NCBI GenBank assembly: GCA_017533825.1
Contig: JAFWIE010000001.1
Span: forward strand, 1 to 44,533
Origin: Atopobiaceae bacterium
GTDB taxonomy: Bacteria; Actinomycetota; Coriobacteriia; Coriobacteriales; Atopobiaceae
Length of the DNA: 44,533 nt
Reading direction: 5' to 3'
Shown here: positions 24,397 through 32,754 of the stretch, in pieces
Layout of the letters: every line of letters begins with the position of its first letter
Position numbering within the stretch: the first letter of the stretch is position 1
Notes under the pieces: generated by a model
Told to the model about the DNA's origin: nothing
Seen by the model: only the letters and a program-made list of their open reading frames with translations
Database searches by the model: none
Program-made: the position numbers and the translations under genes

Positions 24397-24556
24397 ACGT
24401 GATTCGATTCCGTGTCCTCAAGTCTTGTCGGTCCTGAAGCGGGCGGTGTTGGGTGTCCCCCAGATGAAAACCGCAGCACAAACGCCAGCCACGATGCAAT
24501 GGAGCGTGCGGTGGTGTATCCTAGCGGGGTTACACATCGAACACAAGGGAGCAATC

Positions 24557-25624
24557 ATGGGAGACAAGTTGGAGAGGCTCATCGCCGCGTACGAAGAGCT
24601 CGAGAAGAAGATGGTCGATCCCGCCGTGGTGAGCGACCCGAAGGAATACGCACGCATCGCCAAGGAGCATGCGAACCAGGCGGCTCTGGTCGCCAAGGCG
24701 CGCGAGTATCTCACGGCGCTCGAGGATATCGAAGTTGCCAAGGAGATGCTGCACGAGGAGTCCGACCCGGACGAGAAGGCCATGCTCCAGGAGGACATCG
24801 CCGCCAACGAGGACAAGCTCCCGGAGCTTGAGCAGGAGATCAAGATCATGCTCATCCCCGGTGACCCCAATGACGAGAAGGACACCATCGTCGAGATTCG
24901 TGCGGGCGTGGGTGGCGACGAGGCGGCACTCTTTGCGGGTGACCTGTATGACATGTACCATCGCTTCGCCACAGCGCATCGTTGGAAGATCGAGGTGCTT
25001 TCTTCGAGCCCGAGCGAGGCCGGTGGCTTCAAGACGATCGAGTTCAAGGTGACGGGCGACAAGGTCTACTCCGTGATGAAGTACGAGAGTGGCGTGCATC
25101 GCGTGCAGCGTGTGCCCAAGACCGAGAGCCAAGGGCGCATCCACACATCCACGGCAACCGTCGCCGTGCTGCCCGAGGCCGACGAGATCGACATCCAGAT
25201 TGCCGAGGAGGACCTCCGCATCGACACATACTGCGCGAGTGGCCCCGGCGGACAGGGCGTCAACACCACGTATTCTGCCGTGCGTATCACGCACCTGCCT
25301 ACCAATACCGTCGTTCAGTCGCAAGACCAGCGTAGTCAGATCCAGAACCGTGAGGTGTGCATGCAGATGTTGCGCGCTCGCCTGTACGAGATGGAGCTCG
25401 AGCGGCAGCAGGCAGAACAGGGCGCCGAGCGTCTGGCACAGATTGGCCACGGCAACCGTAGCGAGAAGATTCGCACGTACAACCAGCCACAGGACCGCGT
25501 CACCGACCATCGCATTGGCTTTAACGGCACGTACAACGGCGTGCTGCTCGGCGATACGCTCCAAGGCGTTATCGATGCCCTCGCGGCCGCTGATCGCGCG
25601 CAGAAGCTCGCCGAGGCGGTGTAA
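24557..25624 (+). CDS. prfA: Peptide chain release factor 1
   Basis: It reads UAA and UAG and triggers release of the finished chain. The 355-residue length is standard. The stop-codon-reading tripeptide is PKT in RVPKTESQGRIHTS (PxT family pattern), and GGQ is at 231-233 in SGPGGQGVNTT, whose glutamine is methylated by PrmC. The residue after GGQ is Gly instead of the usual His. The ATG is preceded by AAGGGA; the open frame extends upstream into the repeat region but has no ribosome site. Its TAA overlaps the prmC ATG (TAATG), so substrate and modifier are made together. Confidence 0.97.
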   Translation: MGDKLERLIAAYEELEKKMVDPAVVSDPKEYARIAKEHANQAALVAKAREYLTALEDIEVAKEMLHEESDPDEKAMLQEDIAANEDKLPELEQEIKIMLIPGDPNDEKDTIVEIRAGVGGDEAALFAGDLYDMYHRFATAHRWKIEVLSSSPSEAGGFKTIEFKVTGDKVYSVMKYESGVHRVQRVPKTESQGRIHTSTATVAVLPEADEIDIQIAEEDLRIDTYCASGPGGQGVNTTYSAVRITHLPTNTVVQSQDQRSQIQNREVCMQMLRARLYEMELERQQAEQGAERLAQIGHGNRSEKIRTYNQPQDRVTDHRIGFNGTYNGVLLGDTLQGVIDALAAADRAQKLAEAV

Positions 25625-26505
25625 TGGCGTCTGAGGAACTCTGGACCGTTCGACGCATCCTCGACTGGACCATCGGCTTTCTTGAGCGCAAGGGCGACGA
25701 GCACCCGCGTCTCTCGGCTGAGTGGCTGCTGAGCAACGCGACGGGCCTTTCGCGCGTCGAACTGTACATGAGCTTCGACCGCCCGCTCATGGGCGAGGAG
25801 CTTGACCTCATGCGCGAAGGGGTGCGGCACCGCGGTGCGGGTGAGCCGTTGCAATACGTGACTGGTGAGATGCCCTTCCGCCACATCGTTCTGCGCTGCG
25901 AGCCCGAGGTGCTTATCCCCCGTCCCGAGACGGAGATTCTCGTCGACGCCGCGCTCGAGGGCGTGGATGCGAGCGATGCATCGATGCCGCGCGTGCTTGA
26001 GGTTGGTACGGGCACGGGCTGCATCGCCTGTTCCCTTGCCGTGGAGCGAAAGAACGCCATCGTGATTGCCACGGACCTCTCGCCGCGGGCTGCGCGGCTT
26101 GCGCAACGCAATGCGGACGCACTGAACGTCGGCGGTCGCGTGGATGTGGTGGAATGTGACCTCATCGCGGGCGTGCCCGAGGAGTTGATGGGCAGCTTTG
26201 CCGTGCTGGTGTCGAACCCACCCTACATTCCCAGCGATGTGGTGCCGCTGCTTCCCTATGAGGTGCGCGGCTTCGAGCCGGGACTTGCGCTCGACGGGGG
26301 AAATGACGGTCTTGATGTGTTCCGACGCATCTTGGAGGTGGCGCCAGACGTATTGGCGGCAGGCGGCATGCTGTGCGTCGAGCTGTTTGAGGAGAACGTC
26401 CACGACGCCGCCGACCTTGTGCGCGAGCAGGATGGATGGACGCACGTCGAGGTGCGCGAGGACCTCACGCGGCGACCGCGTGTCCTCGTGGCACAGCGCG
26501 GGTAA
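25624..26505 (+). CDS. prmC: Release factor glutamine methyltransferase
   Basis: It methylates the GGQ glutamine of release factors with AdoMet. The 293-residue protein has the PrmC N-terminal helical domain (about 1-85), the GEPLQYVTGEMPF substrate-binding loop, IPRPETEILVD, the AdoMet motif LEVGTGTGCIA and NPPY at 198-201. It shares the junction TAATG with prfA. A T-tailed hairpin follows. Confidence 0.96.
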   Translation: MASEELWTVRRILDWTIGFLERKGDEHPRLSAEWLLSNATGLSRVELYMSFDRPLMGEELDLMREGVRHRGAGEPLQYVTGEMPFRHIVLRCEPEVLIPRPETEILVDAALEGVDASDASMPRVLEVGTGTGCIACSLAVERKNAIVIATDLSPRAARLAQRNADALNVGGRVDVVECDLIAGVPEELMGSFAVLVSNPPYIPSDVVPLLPYEVRGFEPGLALDGGNDGLDVFRRILEVAPDVLAAGGMLCVELFEENVHDAADLVREQDGWTHVEVREDLTRRPRVLVAQRG

Positions 26506-26523
26506 CACTATGTGATTTTCTCG

Positions 26524-26556
26524 AAAGGGCCTTGCCGGCAGGCGGGCTCTTTTTTT
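26524..26556 (+). terminator. Intrinsic terminator after prmC
   Basis: AAAGGGCCT and GGGCTCTTT pair with some G-T pairs around an inner GC-rich part and are followed by a run of seven Ts, 20 bases after the prmC stop. Confidence 0.75.
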
Positions 26557-26566
26557 GTGCCGCATG

Positions 26567-26584
26567 TGCTAGTATATGCTAGCA
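26567..26584 (+). promoter_or_regulatory. Palindromic operator/promoter of the RHH-PIN toxin-antitoxin pair
   Basis: TGCTAG and CTAGCA flank TATATG, a two-fold symmetric site 30 bases before the antitoxin start. It overlaps a possible extended -10 (TGC then TAGTAT, 26567-26575). Ribbon-helix-helix antitoxins usually bind such palindromes to repress their own operon. Confidence 0.55.
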
Positions 26585-26613
26585 AAGATGGGCTAGAGAA
26601 GGAAGCGTAAACC

Positions 26614-26985
26614 ATGGGCCAAACAATGCAGCTGAACGTTCGCATCGACGCAGATGTGAAGCGGGGTGCGGAGCAGGTGCTCGACCTCATGGGGTACTCG
26701 CTTACTGCGTTTGTGAGGAAGGTGTTCGAGAAGGTCGCGCAAGGGGCCGAGAGTTACCGACAGGTGGCTGAGGTGCTCGAAGAAAGGGTGGTGGACGACG
26801 AGTCTGCGCCAGGTGCCCTCTTGTCTGCGGGCTGGTCCTATGTGGACGATTACTATCGTGGGTTGGGCTACGACCCATTCACGACATGCGAGCAGGATGT
26901 TGCGTTGGCAGAGGATGCCAGCTGGAAGGAATGCTACGAAGAAGCACTGGTGGCGCACTTCAAGGAGAAGGGAGTCATGTTGTGA
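26614..26985 (+). CDS. RelB/DinJ-like ribbon-helix-helix antitoxin
   Basis: A 123-residue protein. The N-terminus MQLNVRIDADVKRGAEQVLD with GYSLTAFVRKVFEKV is the ribbon-helix-helix pattern of RelB/DinJ antitoxins, which bind DNA as dimers. Residues beyond about 60 form a long acidic tail (DDESAPG, DYYRGLGYDPFTT) that would wrap the toxin. ATG 26614 has GAAGGAAG upstream. The stop TGA (26983-26985) overlaps the GTG start of a PIN-domain gene. DinJ-type antitoxins more often pair with YafQ/RelE toxins, so the partner is unusual. Confidence 0.85.
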   Translation: MGQTMQLNVRIDADVKRGAEQVLDLMGYSLTAFVRKVFEKVAQGAESYRQVAEVLEERVVDDESAPGALLSAGWSYVDDYYRGLGYDPFTTCEQDVALAEDASWKECYEEALVAHFKEKGVML

Positions 26986-27470
26986 GTGGCGGCATGCGCA
27001 TTATGGTGGATACATGCGTGTGGGTGGATAACTATTGTCCCGACCACGTCGGCTGCAAGGCGGCACGGAGCTTCTTTGATCAAGCGCTTTCACTTGAGGC
27101 AGAGCTGCTGTATGCAGTGCATGCCTGCAAGGACGTTCTTTACGTCTTGGAACATGAGTTCAAGCGAGCTGCCAAACGTGAACTGGGCAGCATTGATGAG
27201 TCCCAGGCAAGAGCGGCCCGTTCTGCCGCATGGGCCTGTATGCGCAACATGTGCGAGCTGGCGACGGCGGTTGGTGCGGATGGGTCCGACGTTTGGTTGG
27301 CCGAGAAGTACCGGCGCATCCACTCAGACTTTGAGGACAATCTCGTGCTCGCTGCATGTAAGCGTGCAAATGCGAATTACCTCGTCACGAACGACAAAAG
27401 CCTCATTGCGCATGCGGATGTGTTGGCCAAGACGCCTCGGCAGATGAGCGAACTGTTCAAGTTGCCGTAG
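26982..27470 (+). CDS. PIN-domain toxin (VapC-like RNase)
   Basis: A 162-residue protein with the acidic residues of PIN ribonucleases: Asp in MVDTCVWVDNY (position 10), an acidic residue in VLEHEF, and Asp in SDFEDNLVLAACKRANANYLVTND, where FEDxLxxxxA and TND are the third and fourth metal-site blocks. Family members cut tRNA or rRNA and arrest growth. GTG 26982 overlaps the antitoxin stop (GTGA) with AAGGAG upstream; ATG 26994 is an alternative. It is neutralised presumably by the RHH protein before it. Confidence 0.85.
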   Translation: MSGGMRIMVDTCVWVDNYCPDHVGCKAARSFFDQALSLEAELLYAVHACKDVLYVLEHEFKRAAKRELGSIDESQARAARSAAWACMRNMCELATAVGADGSDVWLAEKYRRIHSDFEDNLVLAACKRANANYLVTNDKSLIAHADVLAKTPRQMSELFKLP

Positions 27471-27508
27471 GGAAGGAGCTTAGGGGGAAGCGGCTCTGTG
27501 CTGCGCGC

Positions 27509-28732
27509 CTATACGCGCGATGCGTTGTCGGTGTTCATGGTCATGGACTGGAAGCGATTCTGCATGAATTCGTTGTCGTAGTTCTCGTTGCAGAAGGCAA
27601 CGATGGCCGAGCAATGCTCGTAGTCCATGGTGCCAGCCATGCGCTCATACCAGCAGTCGAAGGAGGCAAGGGTCAGCCCTCCATCTATGAGCAGGAGCAC
27701 CGCGCATACGGTGGTCACGCCGTAACGCCAGTTCCAAGGGATGATGTTGACCGCCTTGAGCATGATGGGCAGCAGGTAGCGCACCCACGCCAGGCCGAGC
27801 ACACCCCAGATGCAGAAGAACATGAAGTTGACGCGTCCGTTGATGTTGAGGAACGTGCCGGAGTAGTCCCACGCCACGATGCCGAATGCGGTCTCGAAGA
27901 ACCAGCTCACAAAGTATTCGAATGCAGAGCCGATGGTGGCGGCAACGAGGAATACGATGAGGGGGTTGCTCTTGTAATAGCGGTTGAGGGCAACGGTCAT
28001 GAATACGGCACCAAAGCCATATATCGGGCTGAACGGACCGTAAAGGAGACCAGCACGGTCCTGGTAGACGCCGGGCTCCACGACGACCATATGCCAGATG
28101 ATCTCCAAGATGAGTCCGAGCACGCAGCAGATCACAAACACCCAGAACACATTGAAGAAGTTGAGCGTTATGTAGCCCTTGCCGGTAGTGTCGCGTCCAA
28201 GCGTGCCGGCCTCCTGAGCCTCTTTGTCGGCTAACTTCTGCTCGCGAAACCTCTTCTGACGCTCTGCCCGAAGGGCGGGGTCGGAGTATGCCTCGAGTGC
28301 GAAGAGGATGAGCATGTTTACGGTTGGGGCGATGAGGTCGGCCTCTATGCCCGCGAGCATGAAGCGACATACGAGGTCGATTGCCTCGACGGCAATCATG
28401 ACGTGGCAGAGCGTTGCCGTCTTGTGGAACTTGTTCTTGAGCAGGCGTATGCCGAGGACAAAGAACATTGCGGCAAGAATGACGGAGACGATCACGAGCA
28501 CGATGGCAATCACAAGGGTCGTGATTGAGGCATGGCCTCTGGCCTCGAGTTGCGAGAAGTCAAACCCGCCTTGCACGAGTTTGATGATTCTCAACGTTGC
28601 AAGTACGGTCGCGACGATCTGCACGCCACCGCCGATGATACTCAGGATGCCATAGAGCCGTATGAACCACGGGTACTTGTCGGAAGAGAAATCCTCAGAC
28701 TTCATGTGCTTCGGCTGTGATTTCTTCTGCAT
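27509..28732 (-). CDS. CmpB-like multi-pass membrane protein (putative ABC-transporter type IV family)
   Basis: A 407-residue protein with about nine hydrophobic segments. The N-terminal part (about 25-160) has four helices of no known family. The C-terminal part holds the CmpB (PF06541-type) signature: NRAG-like DRAGLLYGPFSPIYGFGAVF, SAFEYFVSWFFE, WDYSGTFLNINGRVNF and GLAWV. Despite the family name, transport has not been shown for it. ATG 28732 has GGAGGAG seven bases upstream; longer readings include Arg/Gly-rich sequence. A 7-bp hairpin lies just before the ribosome site (28749-28765). Divergent from tsaC. Confidence 0.75.
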   Translation of the reverse strand: MQKKSQPKHMKSEDFSSDKYPWFIRLYGILSIIGGGVQIVATVLATLRIIKLVQGGFDFSQLEARGHASITTLVIAIVLVIVSVILAAMFFVLGIRLLKNKFHKTATLCHVMIAVEAIDLVCRFMLAGIEADLIAPTVNMLILFALEAYSDPALRAERQKRFREQKLADKEAQEAGTLGRDTTGKGYITLNFFNVFWVFVICCVLGLILEIIWHMVVVEPGVYQDRAGLLYGPFSPIYGFGAVFMTVALNRYYKSNPLIVFLVAATIGSAFEYFVSWFFETAFGIVAWDYSGTFLNINGRVNFMFFCIWGVLGLAWVRYLLPIMLKAVNIIPWNWRYGVTTVCAVLLLIDGGLTLASFDCWYERMAGTMDYEHCSAIVAFCNENYDNEFMQNRFQSMTMNTDNASRV

Positions 28733-28748
28733 GCTGCGCTCCTCCATA

Positions 28749-28765
28749 GCGCCGAGGCTTCCTCG
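28749..28765 (-). promoter_or_regulatory. Hairpin just upstream of the CmpB-like gene's ribosome site
   Basis: GCCGAGG and CCTCGGC form a perfect 7-bp stem with a 3-base loop. On the minus strand it sits immediately before GGAGGAG. It may shape translation start, or be a remnant of a terminator; no T-run follows. Confidence 0.4.
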
Positions 28766-28860
28766 GCCACATGCCCTCGATTGAAAGTGCACGCCAATCA
28801 TAACAAACGGAGTGCATGGCCTAGAATAGGGGAGCTAGCAACACTGGTAGGAGGCAGCAT

Positions 28861-29484
28861 ATGGGTGCGGTTTTGTGCGTGAATCAAGACAACCCTCAGG
28901 AAGACGTGCTTTGCGAGGCGGAACGCGTACTTGGCTCATACGGCGTCCTCGTGATGCCTACGGACTCGGTGTACGGCATCGGTTGCGCTGCGACGCCGGA
29001 GAATCCCGCCCATGAGCGCATCTTCTCCATCAAGCATCGCGATCGTGGACAGACGTTGCCGTGGCTGGTTGCCGACGTGGCAGACTTGTTGCGCTATGGT
29101 CGAGATGTCCCGTCGTGGGCGAAGGACCTTGCGCGCGATTATTGGCCGGGGGCACTCACGCTGGTCGTGTGGGCGAGTTCCGAGGTGCCCCCGGAGTATC
29201 GCGCGCAGAACGGCACTATCGCCCTGCGCGTGCCCGACTCAAATCTCGTGCGCGAGCTCGTGCGTCGGGTGGGTCCCTTGGCGACTACCAGTGCAAACAC
29301 GCATGGCGCAGATGCGGCTACGAGTGGCGCGGGCGTCGAGAAGCGCATCGTGGCAGAGGCTGACCTTACGCTCGATGCGGGACCTGCTCCCGTCGGCGTC
29401 GCTAGTACCATAGTAGATGCCACCGGATCGCTCCCTCGCATCCTGCGCCAGGGTGCCATCATGATTGCTCGTCAGTTCTTCTGA
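28861..29484 (+). CDS. tsaC: Threonylcarbamoyl-AMP synthase (Sua5/YciO/YrdC family)
   Basis: It makes threonylcarbamoyl-AMP from threonine, bicarbonate and ATP, the first step of t6A-37 formation on ANN-reading tRNAs. At 207 residues it is the short YrdC type without the Sua5 C-terminal domain. Marks: LVMPTDSVYGIGC, the KxR(xx) block IKHRDRGQTLPWLVAD (KHRDR), WPGALTLVV, ALRVP and the SAN motif in TTSANTHG. ATG 28861 has GTAGGAGG upstream. A TAGAAT -10 lies at 28822-28827. Confidence 0.93.
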   Translation: MGAVLCVNQDNPQEDVLCEAERVLGSYGVLVMPTDSVYGIGCAATPENPAHERIFSIKHRDRGQTLPWLVADVADLLRYGRDVPSWAKDLARDYWPGALTLVVWASSEVPPEYRAQNGTIALRVPDSNLVRELVRRVGPLATTSANTHGADAATSGAGVEKRIVAEADLTLDAGPAPVGVASTIVDATGSLPRILRQGAIMIARQFF

Positions 29485-29530
29485 GCTGCGGCTCCAGTGG
29501 AGTCAACGCAAGGCCAGAGCGTTGTCGATA

Positions 29531-29559
29531 TTGAAAATCACAATAAGATGTGATAAACT
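29531..29559 (+). promoter_or_regulatory. Promoter with internal palindrome for the 29584-30328 gene pair
   Basis: TTGAAA (29531-29536) and TAAACT (29554-29559) are 17 bases apart. The spacer contains TCACA, six bases, TGTGA (29538-29553), a symmetric site well placed for autorepression by a toxin-antitoxin complex. AGAGGAGG follows before ATG 29584. Confidence 0.65.
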
Positions 29560-29583
29560 CTCACAAAGAGGAGGTCATTCCAT

Positions 29584-29949
29584 ATGTCACAAACGACTAT
29601 TGAATATGCGGGGGACATTTGTGAGCGGGTTGCATCCCAACCACGCGTGAGCGTCACTGACTTTGCTCGAGGCAGGCGGTGGCGCGAAGAACTGCCTCAG
29701 TGCGACGTAATGGAAGTGGTCGATAGGACGGAGACCGCGGGCTACCTAGTGTCGCCCAAGGCGATGCGGGCACTCGTTGACGCCTTGAGTGAGCTAGAGG
29801 CGCAGGTCGAGCAGCTGAGCGTTGCGGCAATGCTCGATGCGCGGGGAGATTGCGACACGTGGTTGCAGGGGGATGAGCTTGCGAATTCAGCTCTCGAAAG
29901 CTTCGACATGCGCGTGGTGGCCCTCAAGGAGGTTCTGAGTGGCGATTAG
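29584..29949 (+). CDS. Phd/YefM-like candidate antitoxin
   Basis: A 121-residue acidic protein. The stretch SVTDFARGRRWREELPQCD with MEVVDRTETAGYLVSPKAMR and LVDALSELEAQVEQL follows the Phd/YefM pattern: a short DNA-binding region, a VVxR(xx)G-like strand that reads out as YLVSP, then a long helix for the toxin. The N-terminal extension and the acidic tail are longer than usual. ATG 29584 has AGAGGAGG upstream and a palindromic promoter. The stop overlaps the start of the next gene, as in most toxin-antitoxin operons. The assignment is by pattern only. Confidence 0.6.
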   Translation: MSQTTIEYAGDICERVASQPRVSVTDFARGRRWREELPQCDVMEVVDRTETAGYLVSPKAMRALVDALSELEAQVEQLSVAAMLDARGDCDTWLQGDELANSALESFDMRVVALKEVLSGD

Positions 29950-30328
29950 CGACAGCCTGCTTCGCCGGAGCATTGTGATTCTGGCGGGGGTCGAGGGGGT
30001 AGACATGGATCCCGACGCTCTGGTTGAGGATGTCGTGCTGTTGGCACATGCGTTTCCTGATGAAAAGGACTTTGGTGCGGCCGTCCTGAACACACAGAAG
30101 GCGCTCACTCAGATTCGCGATCGCCGTGTATCGAGCAGCAGTCTGCTGCACAATCACTTGACGTGGTTTTCGTACCACTACCAGCACAGCGTCTCCCAAG
30201 GGCAGCGCGCGGACATGCGCATAGAGTGGCAACCAAGGGAGGGTGGCATCCGCGTGCGGGGTTTTGGACATCGCTGGATTCCGTCTCACTTTTATGAGCG
30301 CATGGCTCGAACGCGCAGAGTCGAGTAA
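29939..30328 (+). CDS. Candidate toxin partner, unknown family
   Basis: A 129-residue protein starting at GTG 29939, 11 bases inside the preceding gene. I do not recognise it. The N-terminal half (LLRRSIVILAGVEGVDMDPDA, EDVVLLAHAF, DEKDFGAAVLNTQKALTQI) is helical; the C-terminal half (MRIEWQPREGGIRVRGFGHRWIP, SHFYERM) looks like antiparallel strands ending in basic residues, somewhat like the end of RelE/ParE toxins. The overlap, the size and the autoregulatory-looking promoter suggest a type II toxin. An alternative is a two-gene regulatory unit. Confidence 0.55.
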   Translation: MAISDSLLRRSIVILAGVEGVDMDPDALVEDVVLLAHAFPDEKDFGAAVLNTQKALTQIRDRRVSSSSLLHNHLTWFSYHYQHSVSQGQRADMRIEWQPREGGIRVRGFGHRWIPSHFYERMARTRRVE

Positions 30329-30358
30329 CATGCTCGAAGCTAACGTTTGGGAGGCTTC

Positions 30359-31213
30359 ATGATTCAGGACATTGCACCACATAAGCTGCACAACGAGTAC
30401 CGGTCCGACGCTGTGCCTGCTATCGGGGATCTCGTCTTCTACGTGCGCGGACAGGAGTGCGCCGTTCGACGCGTGGGCGAGGAGAGCTTTGAGGTTCCGC
30501 GCGTGGGCGAGGGAGATGTGACGACGGGCGATCTGACGTACCTCTTTGCGCTGGATGACGAGTCGTGCTGGCTGGCATCGCGCGACGGTGGCGCAGAGCC
30601 TCCCGAGGGGTTCGAGTTCGTGCACAATCGGGTCCTGCGCATGGAGCGGCGTGGCACGCACGAGCAGATGCTTGCCGTCTACACGGCGGTCCATCTGGCA
30701 GATTGGTACGCGAAGTCGCTCTTTTGCGGTACGTGCGGTGGGCCCATGGAACCGCATGCGGCGCTTCGCGCCATGCGGTGCTCCGCGTGCGGTAACGTGG
30801 TGTTCCCACGCCTGAATCCGGCCGTCATCGTGTGCGTGTGCGATCCGGAGCGCGAGCGCATCGTCCTCACGCGCTATGCTGCGGGACGGTATGCTCCCAT
30901 CGATGCGCTTGTCGCGGGCTTCGTGGAGATTGGCGAGACTATGGAGGACTGCGTGCGCCGCGAGGTGCGCGAGGAGCTGGGACTCGAGGTTACCAACATC
31001 CGCTACTACAAGTCGCAGCCCTGGGGTGTCGCGGGCGATATCCTGAGCGGTTATTGGTGCGACGTCATCGGCGACCCCACCATCCACCGCGATTCCGGGG
31101 AACTGGGGCGTGCCGTGTGGGCCGGCCCTGACCAGATTCCCGGCCAACCGGACGACCTCTCGCTCACCAACGAGATGATGTGCCTCTGGCGAGACGAACA
31201 TGCACGTGGGTAA
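30359..31213 (+). CDS. NudC-like NADH pyrophosphatase/Nudix hydrolase
   Basis: A 284-residue protein with the NudC plan: N-terminal beta domain, a zinc ribbon (CGTCGGPM and CSACGNVVFPRLNP, about 122-150) and a Nudix domain with the box GFVEIGETMEDCVRREVREELGLEV (given in parts: GFVEIGE, REVREELG). NudC enzymes cleave NADH and remove NAD caps from RNA. The NudC hallmark SQPWPFPxS after the Nudix box is here SQPWGVAGDILSGYW, so the FP and S positions are changed and substrate preference may differ. ATG 30359 has GGGAGG upstream. It follows the candidate toxin-antitoxin pair by 30 bases. Confidence 0.85.
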   Translation: MIQDIAPHKLHNEYRSDAVPAIGDLVFYVRGQECAVRRVGEESFEVPRVGEGDVTTGDLTYLFALDDESCWLASRDGGAEPPEGFEFVHNRVLRMERRGTHEQMLAVYTAVHLADWYAKSLFCGTCGGPMEPHAALRAMRCSACGNVVFPRLNPAVIVCVCDPERERIVLTRYAAGRYAPIDALVAGFVEIGETMEDCVRREVREELGLEVTNIRYYKSQPWGVAGDILSGYWCDVIGDPTIHRDSGELGRAVWAGPDQIPGQPDDLSLTNEMMCLWRDEHARG

Positions 31214-31230
31214 TTTCCATGCGGAGGGTG

Positions 31231-31266
31231 TGCAAACCGTTCATCGCGTATATACTACCGTTTGCA
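31231..31266 (+). promoter_or_regulatory. Inverted repeat over the glyA promoter
   Basis: TGCAAAC (31231-31237) and GTTTGCA (31260-31266) flank a TATACT -10-like element (31251-31256). glyA starts at 31291. The symmetry suggests an operator, though a role is not shown. Confidence 0.45.
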
Positions 31267-31290
31267 GCAAAACCTTTGGAAAGGTGAACC

Positions 31291-32550
31291 ATGGAACTCA
31301 AGTACATCTCTGCCTCTGATCCCGAGCTCGCTTCGGCGATCAACGACGAGCTCACGCGTCAGCGCAACTCCATCGAGCTCATCGCGTCCGAGAACTTCGT
31401 GAGCCTGGCCGTTATGGAAGCCGCAGGCAGCCCGCTTACCAACAAGTACGCCGAGGGCCTTCCCGGACGGCGCTACTACGGTGGCTGCTGGGCCGTGGAC
31501 GTGGTTGAGAATCTTGCGCGCGAGCGTGCAAAGAAGCTCTTTGGGGCAGCGTTCGTTAACGTCCAGCCTCACTCCGGCGCACAGGCCAACTATGCCGCAA
31601 CCAGCGTGTTTGCTCAGCCCGGCGATACCGTCATGGGCATGGATCTCTCCAACGGTGGCCATCTCACCCATGGCAGCTCGGCCAACTACTCCGGCAAGCT
31701 CTACAACGTGGTGAGCTACGGCCTCAATCCCGAGACCGAGCGCATCGACTTCGACGATGTGGCGGCCAAGGCCGAGGAGTTCAAGCCCAAGCTCATCATT
31801 GCGGGCGCTTCCGCCTACCCGCGCGTCATCGACTTCGAGCGCTTTGCCCAGATCGCCCACGAGAACGGTGCCGCGCTCATGGTGGACATGGCCCACATCG
31901 CCGGCCTCGTGGCCACGGGTGCCCACCCCAGCCCCATCCCGCATGCCGATGTGGTGACCACTACCACTCACAAGACGCTGCGCGGCACGCGTGGCGGTCT
32001 CATCCTGTGGAATAACGAGGAGCTTACTCGCCGCATGAACTCCGCCGTGTTCCCGGGCAGCCAGGGCGGCCCGCTCGAGCACATCGTCGCGGCAAAGGCA
32101 GTTGCCTTCGGCGAGGCGTTGCAGCCGAGCTTCGCCACCTACATCGATGCCGTATGCGCCAACGCGAAGGCGCTCGGTCGTGGCATGGAGAGTAAGGGCC
32201 TGCGTCTCGTGACGGGCGGCACCGACAACCACCTGCTGCTCGTGGACCTCACCACGGCAGGTGACGAGGTCACGGGTAAGGTCGCCGAGCACATGCTCGA
32301 CGAGGTCGGCATCACGGTAAACAAGAACACCATCCCCGGCGAGAAGCGCAGCCCGTTCGTGACGAGCGGCATCCGCGTGGGTTCCGCAGCCATGACGACG
32401 CGTGGCTTTGGCGAGGCCGAGGCCGAGCGCATCGGTGAGCTCATCGGACAGACCGTCACGCACCTCGATGACGAGGCCGCGCTTGCGGCTGTCAAGGCCG
32501 AGGTCGCCGAGCTCCTTGCCGCACATCCCCTCTACCCCGAGCTAGGGTAG
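31291..32550 (+). CDS. glyA: Serine hydroxymethyltransferase
   Basis: It converts serine and THF to glycine and methylene-THF, feeding metF. The 419-residue length is standard. The PLP lysine is Lys 228 in [14 protein letters not shown]; other family blocks are [34 protein letters not shown] and [13 protein letters not shown] 31291 has GGAAAGG upstream. Its own promoter and two terminators make it a single-gene unit. Confidence 0.98.
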   Translation: MELKYISASDPELASAINDELTRQRNSIELIASENFVSLAVMEAAGSPLTNKYAEGLPGRRYYGGCWAVDVVENLARERAKKLFGAAFVNVQPHSGAQANYAATSVFAQPGDTVMGMDLSNGGHLTHGSSANYSGKLYNVVSYGLNPETERIDFDDVAAKAEEFKPKLIIAGASAYPRVIDFERFAQIAHENGAALMVDMAHIAGLVATGAHPSPIPHADVVTTTTHKTLRGTRGGLILWNNEELTRRMNSAVFPGSQGGPLEHIVAAKAVAFGEALQPSFATYIDAVCANAKALGRGMESKGLRLVTGGTDNHLLLVDLTTAGDEVTGKVAEHMLDEVGITVNKNTIPGEKRSPFVTSGIRVGSAAMTTRGFGEAEAERIGELIGQTVTHLDDEAALAAVKAEVAELLAAHPLYPELG

Positions 32551-32564
32551 CCCCAACGGACATT

Positions 32565-32601
32565 GGATGGTCTCTTGGGGACTCCCCAGCGGGACCCATC
32601 C
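32565..32601 (+). terminator. First hairpin after glyA
   Basis: GGATGG pairs with CCATCC and TCTC with GGGA (one C bulged), around a loop that itself contains the palindrome TGGGGACTCCCCA (32576-32588). Only TTTC follows, so it would be a weak terminator or an mRNA 3' stabiliser. Confidence 0.5.
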
Positions 32602-32621
32602 TTTCAATGCATTTCCATTAT

Positions 32622-32648
32622 GAGACGCCCCAAGGGGCGTCTCTTTTT
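32622..32648 (+). terminator. Intrinsic terminator between glyA and the ATP synthase operon
   Basis: GAGACGCCCC and GGGGCGTCTC form a perfect 10-bp stem with loop AA, followed by TTTTT. It is the second hairpin after glyA. Confidence 0.92.
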
Positions 32649-32687
32649 GCCGTCCTTATGTCGGCAAACTGCTTGGACGTCCGAGGC

Positions 32688-32715
32688 TTTACCATTTGAT
32701 AAAAAGGGCTATAAT
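32688..32715 (+). promoter_or_regulatory. Promoter of the ATP synthase operon
   Basis: A perfect TATAAT at 32710-32715 lies 16 bases after TTTACC (32688-32693). The first gene starts at 32755 with GGAGGT upstream, giving a short leader. Confidence 0.7.
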
Positions 32716-32754
32716 GCAACGCGTTCGAATGATGTCGTTACGTGGAGGTGCTCT

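Noticed and set aside
24221..24556. An N-terminal extension of prfA or a small gene in the metF-prfA gap.
   Set aside because: Open frames exist on both strands, but they arise from the inverted repeat, lack ribosome sites and do not match release factor N-termini.
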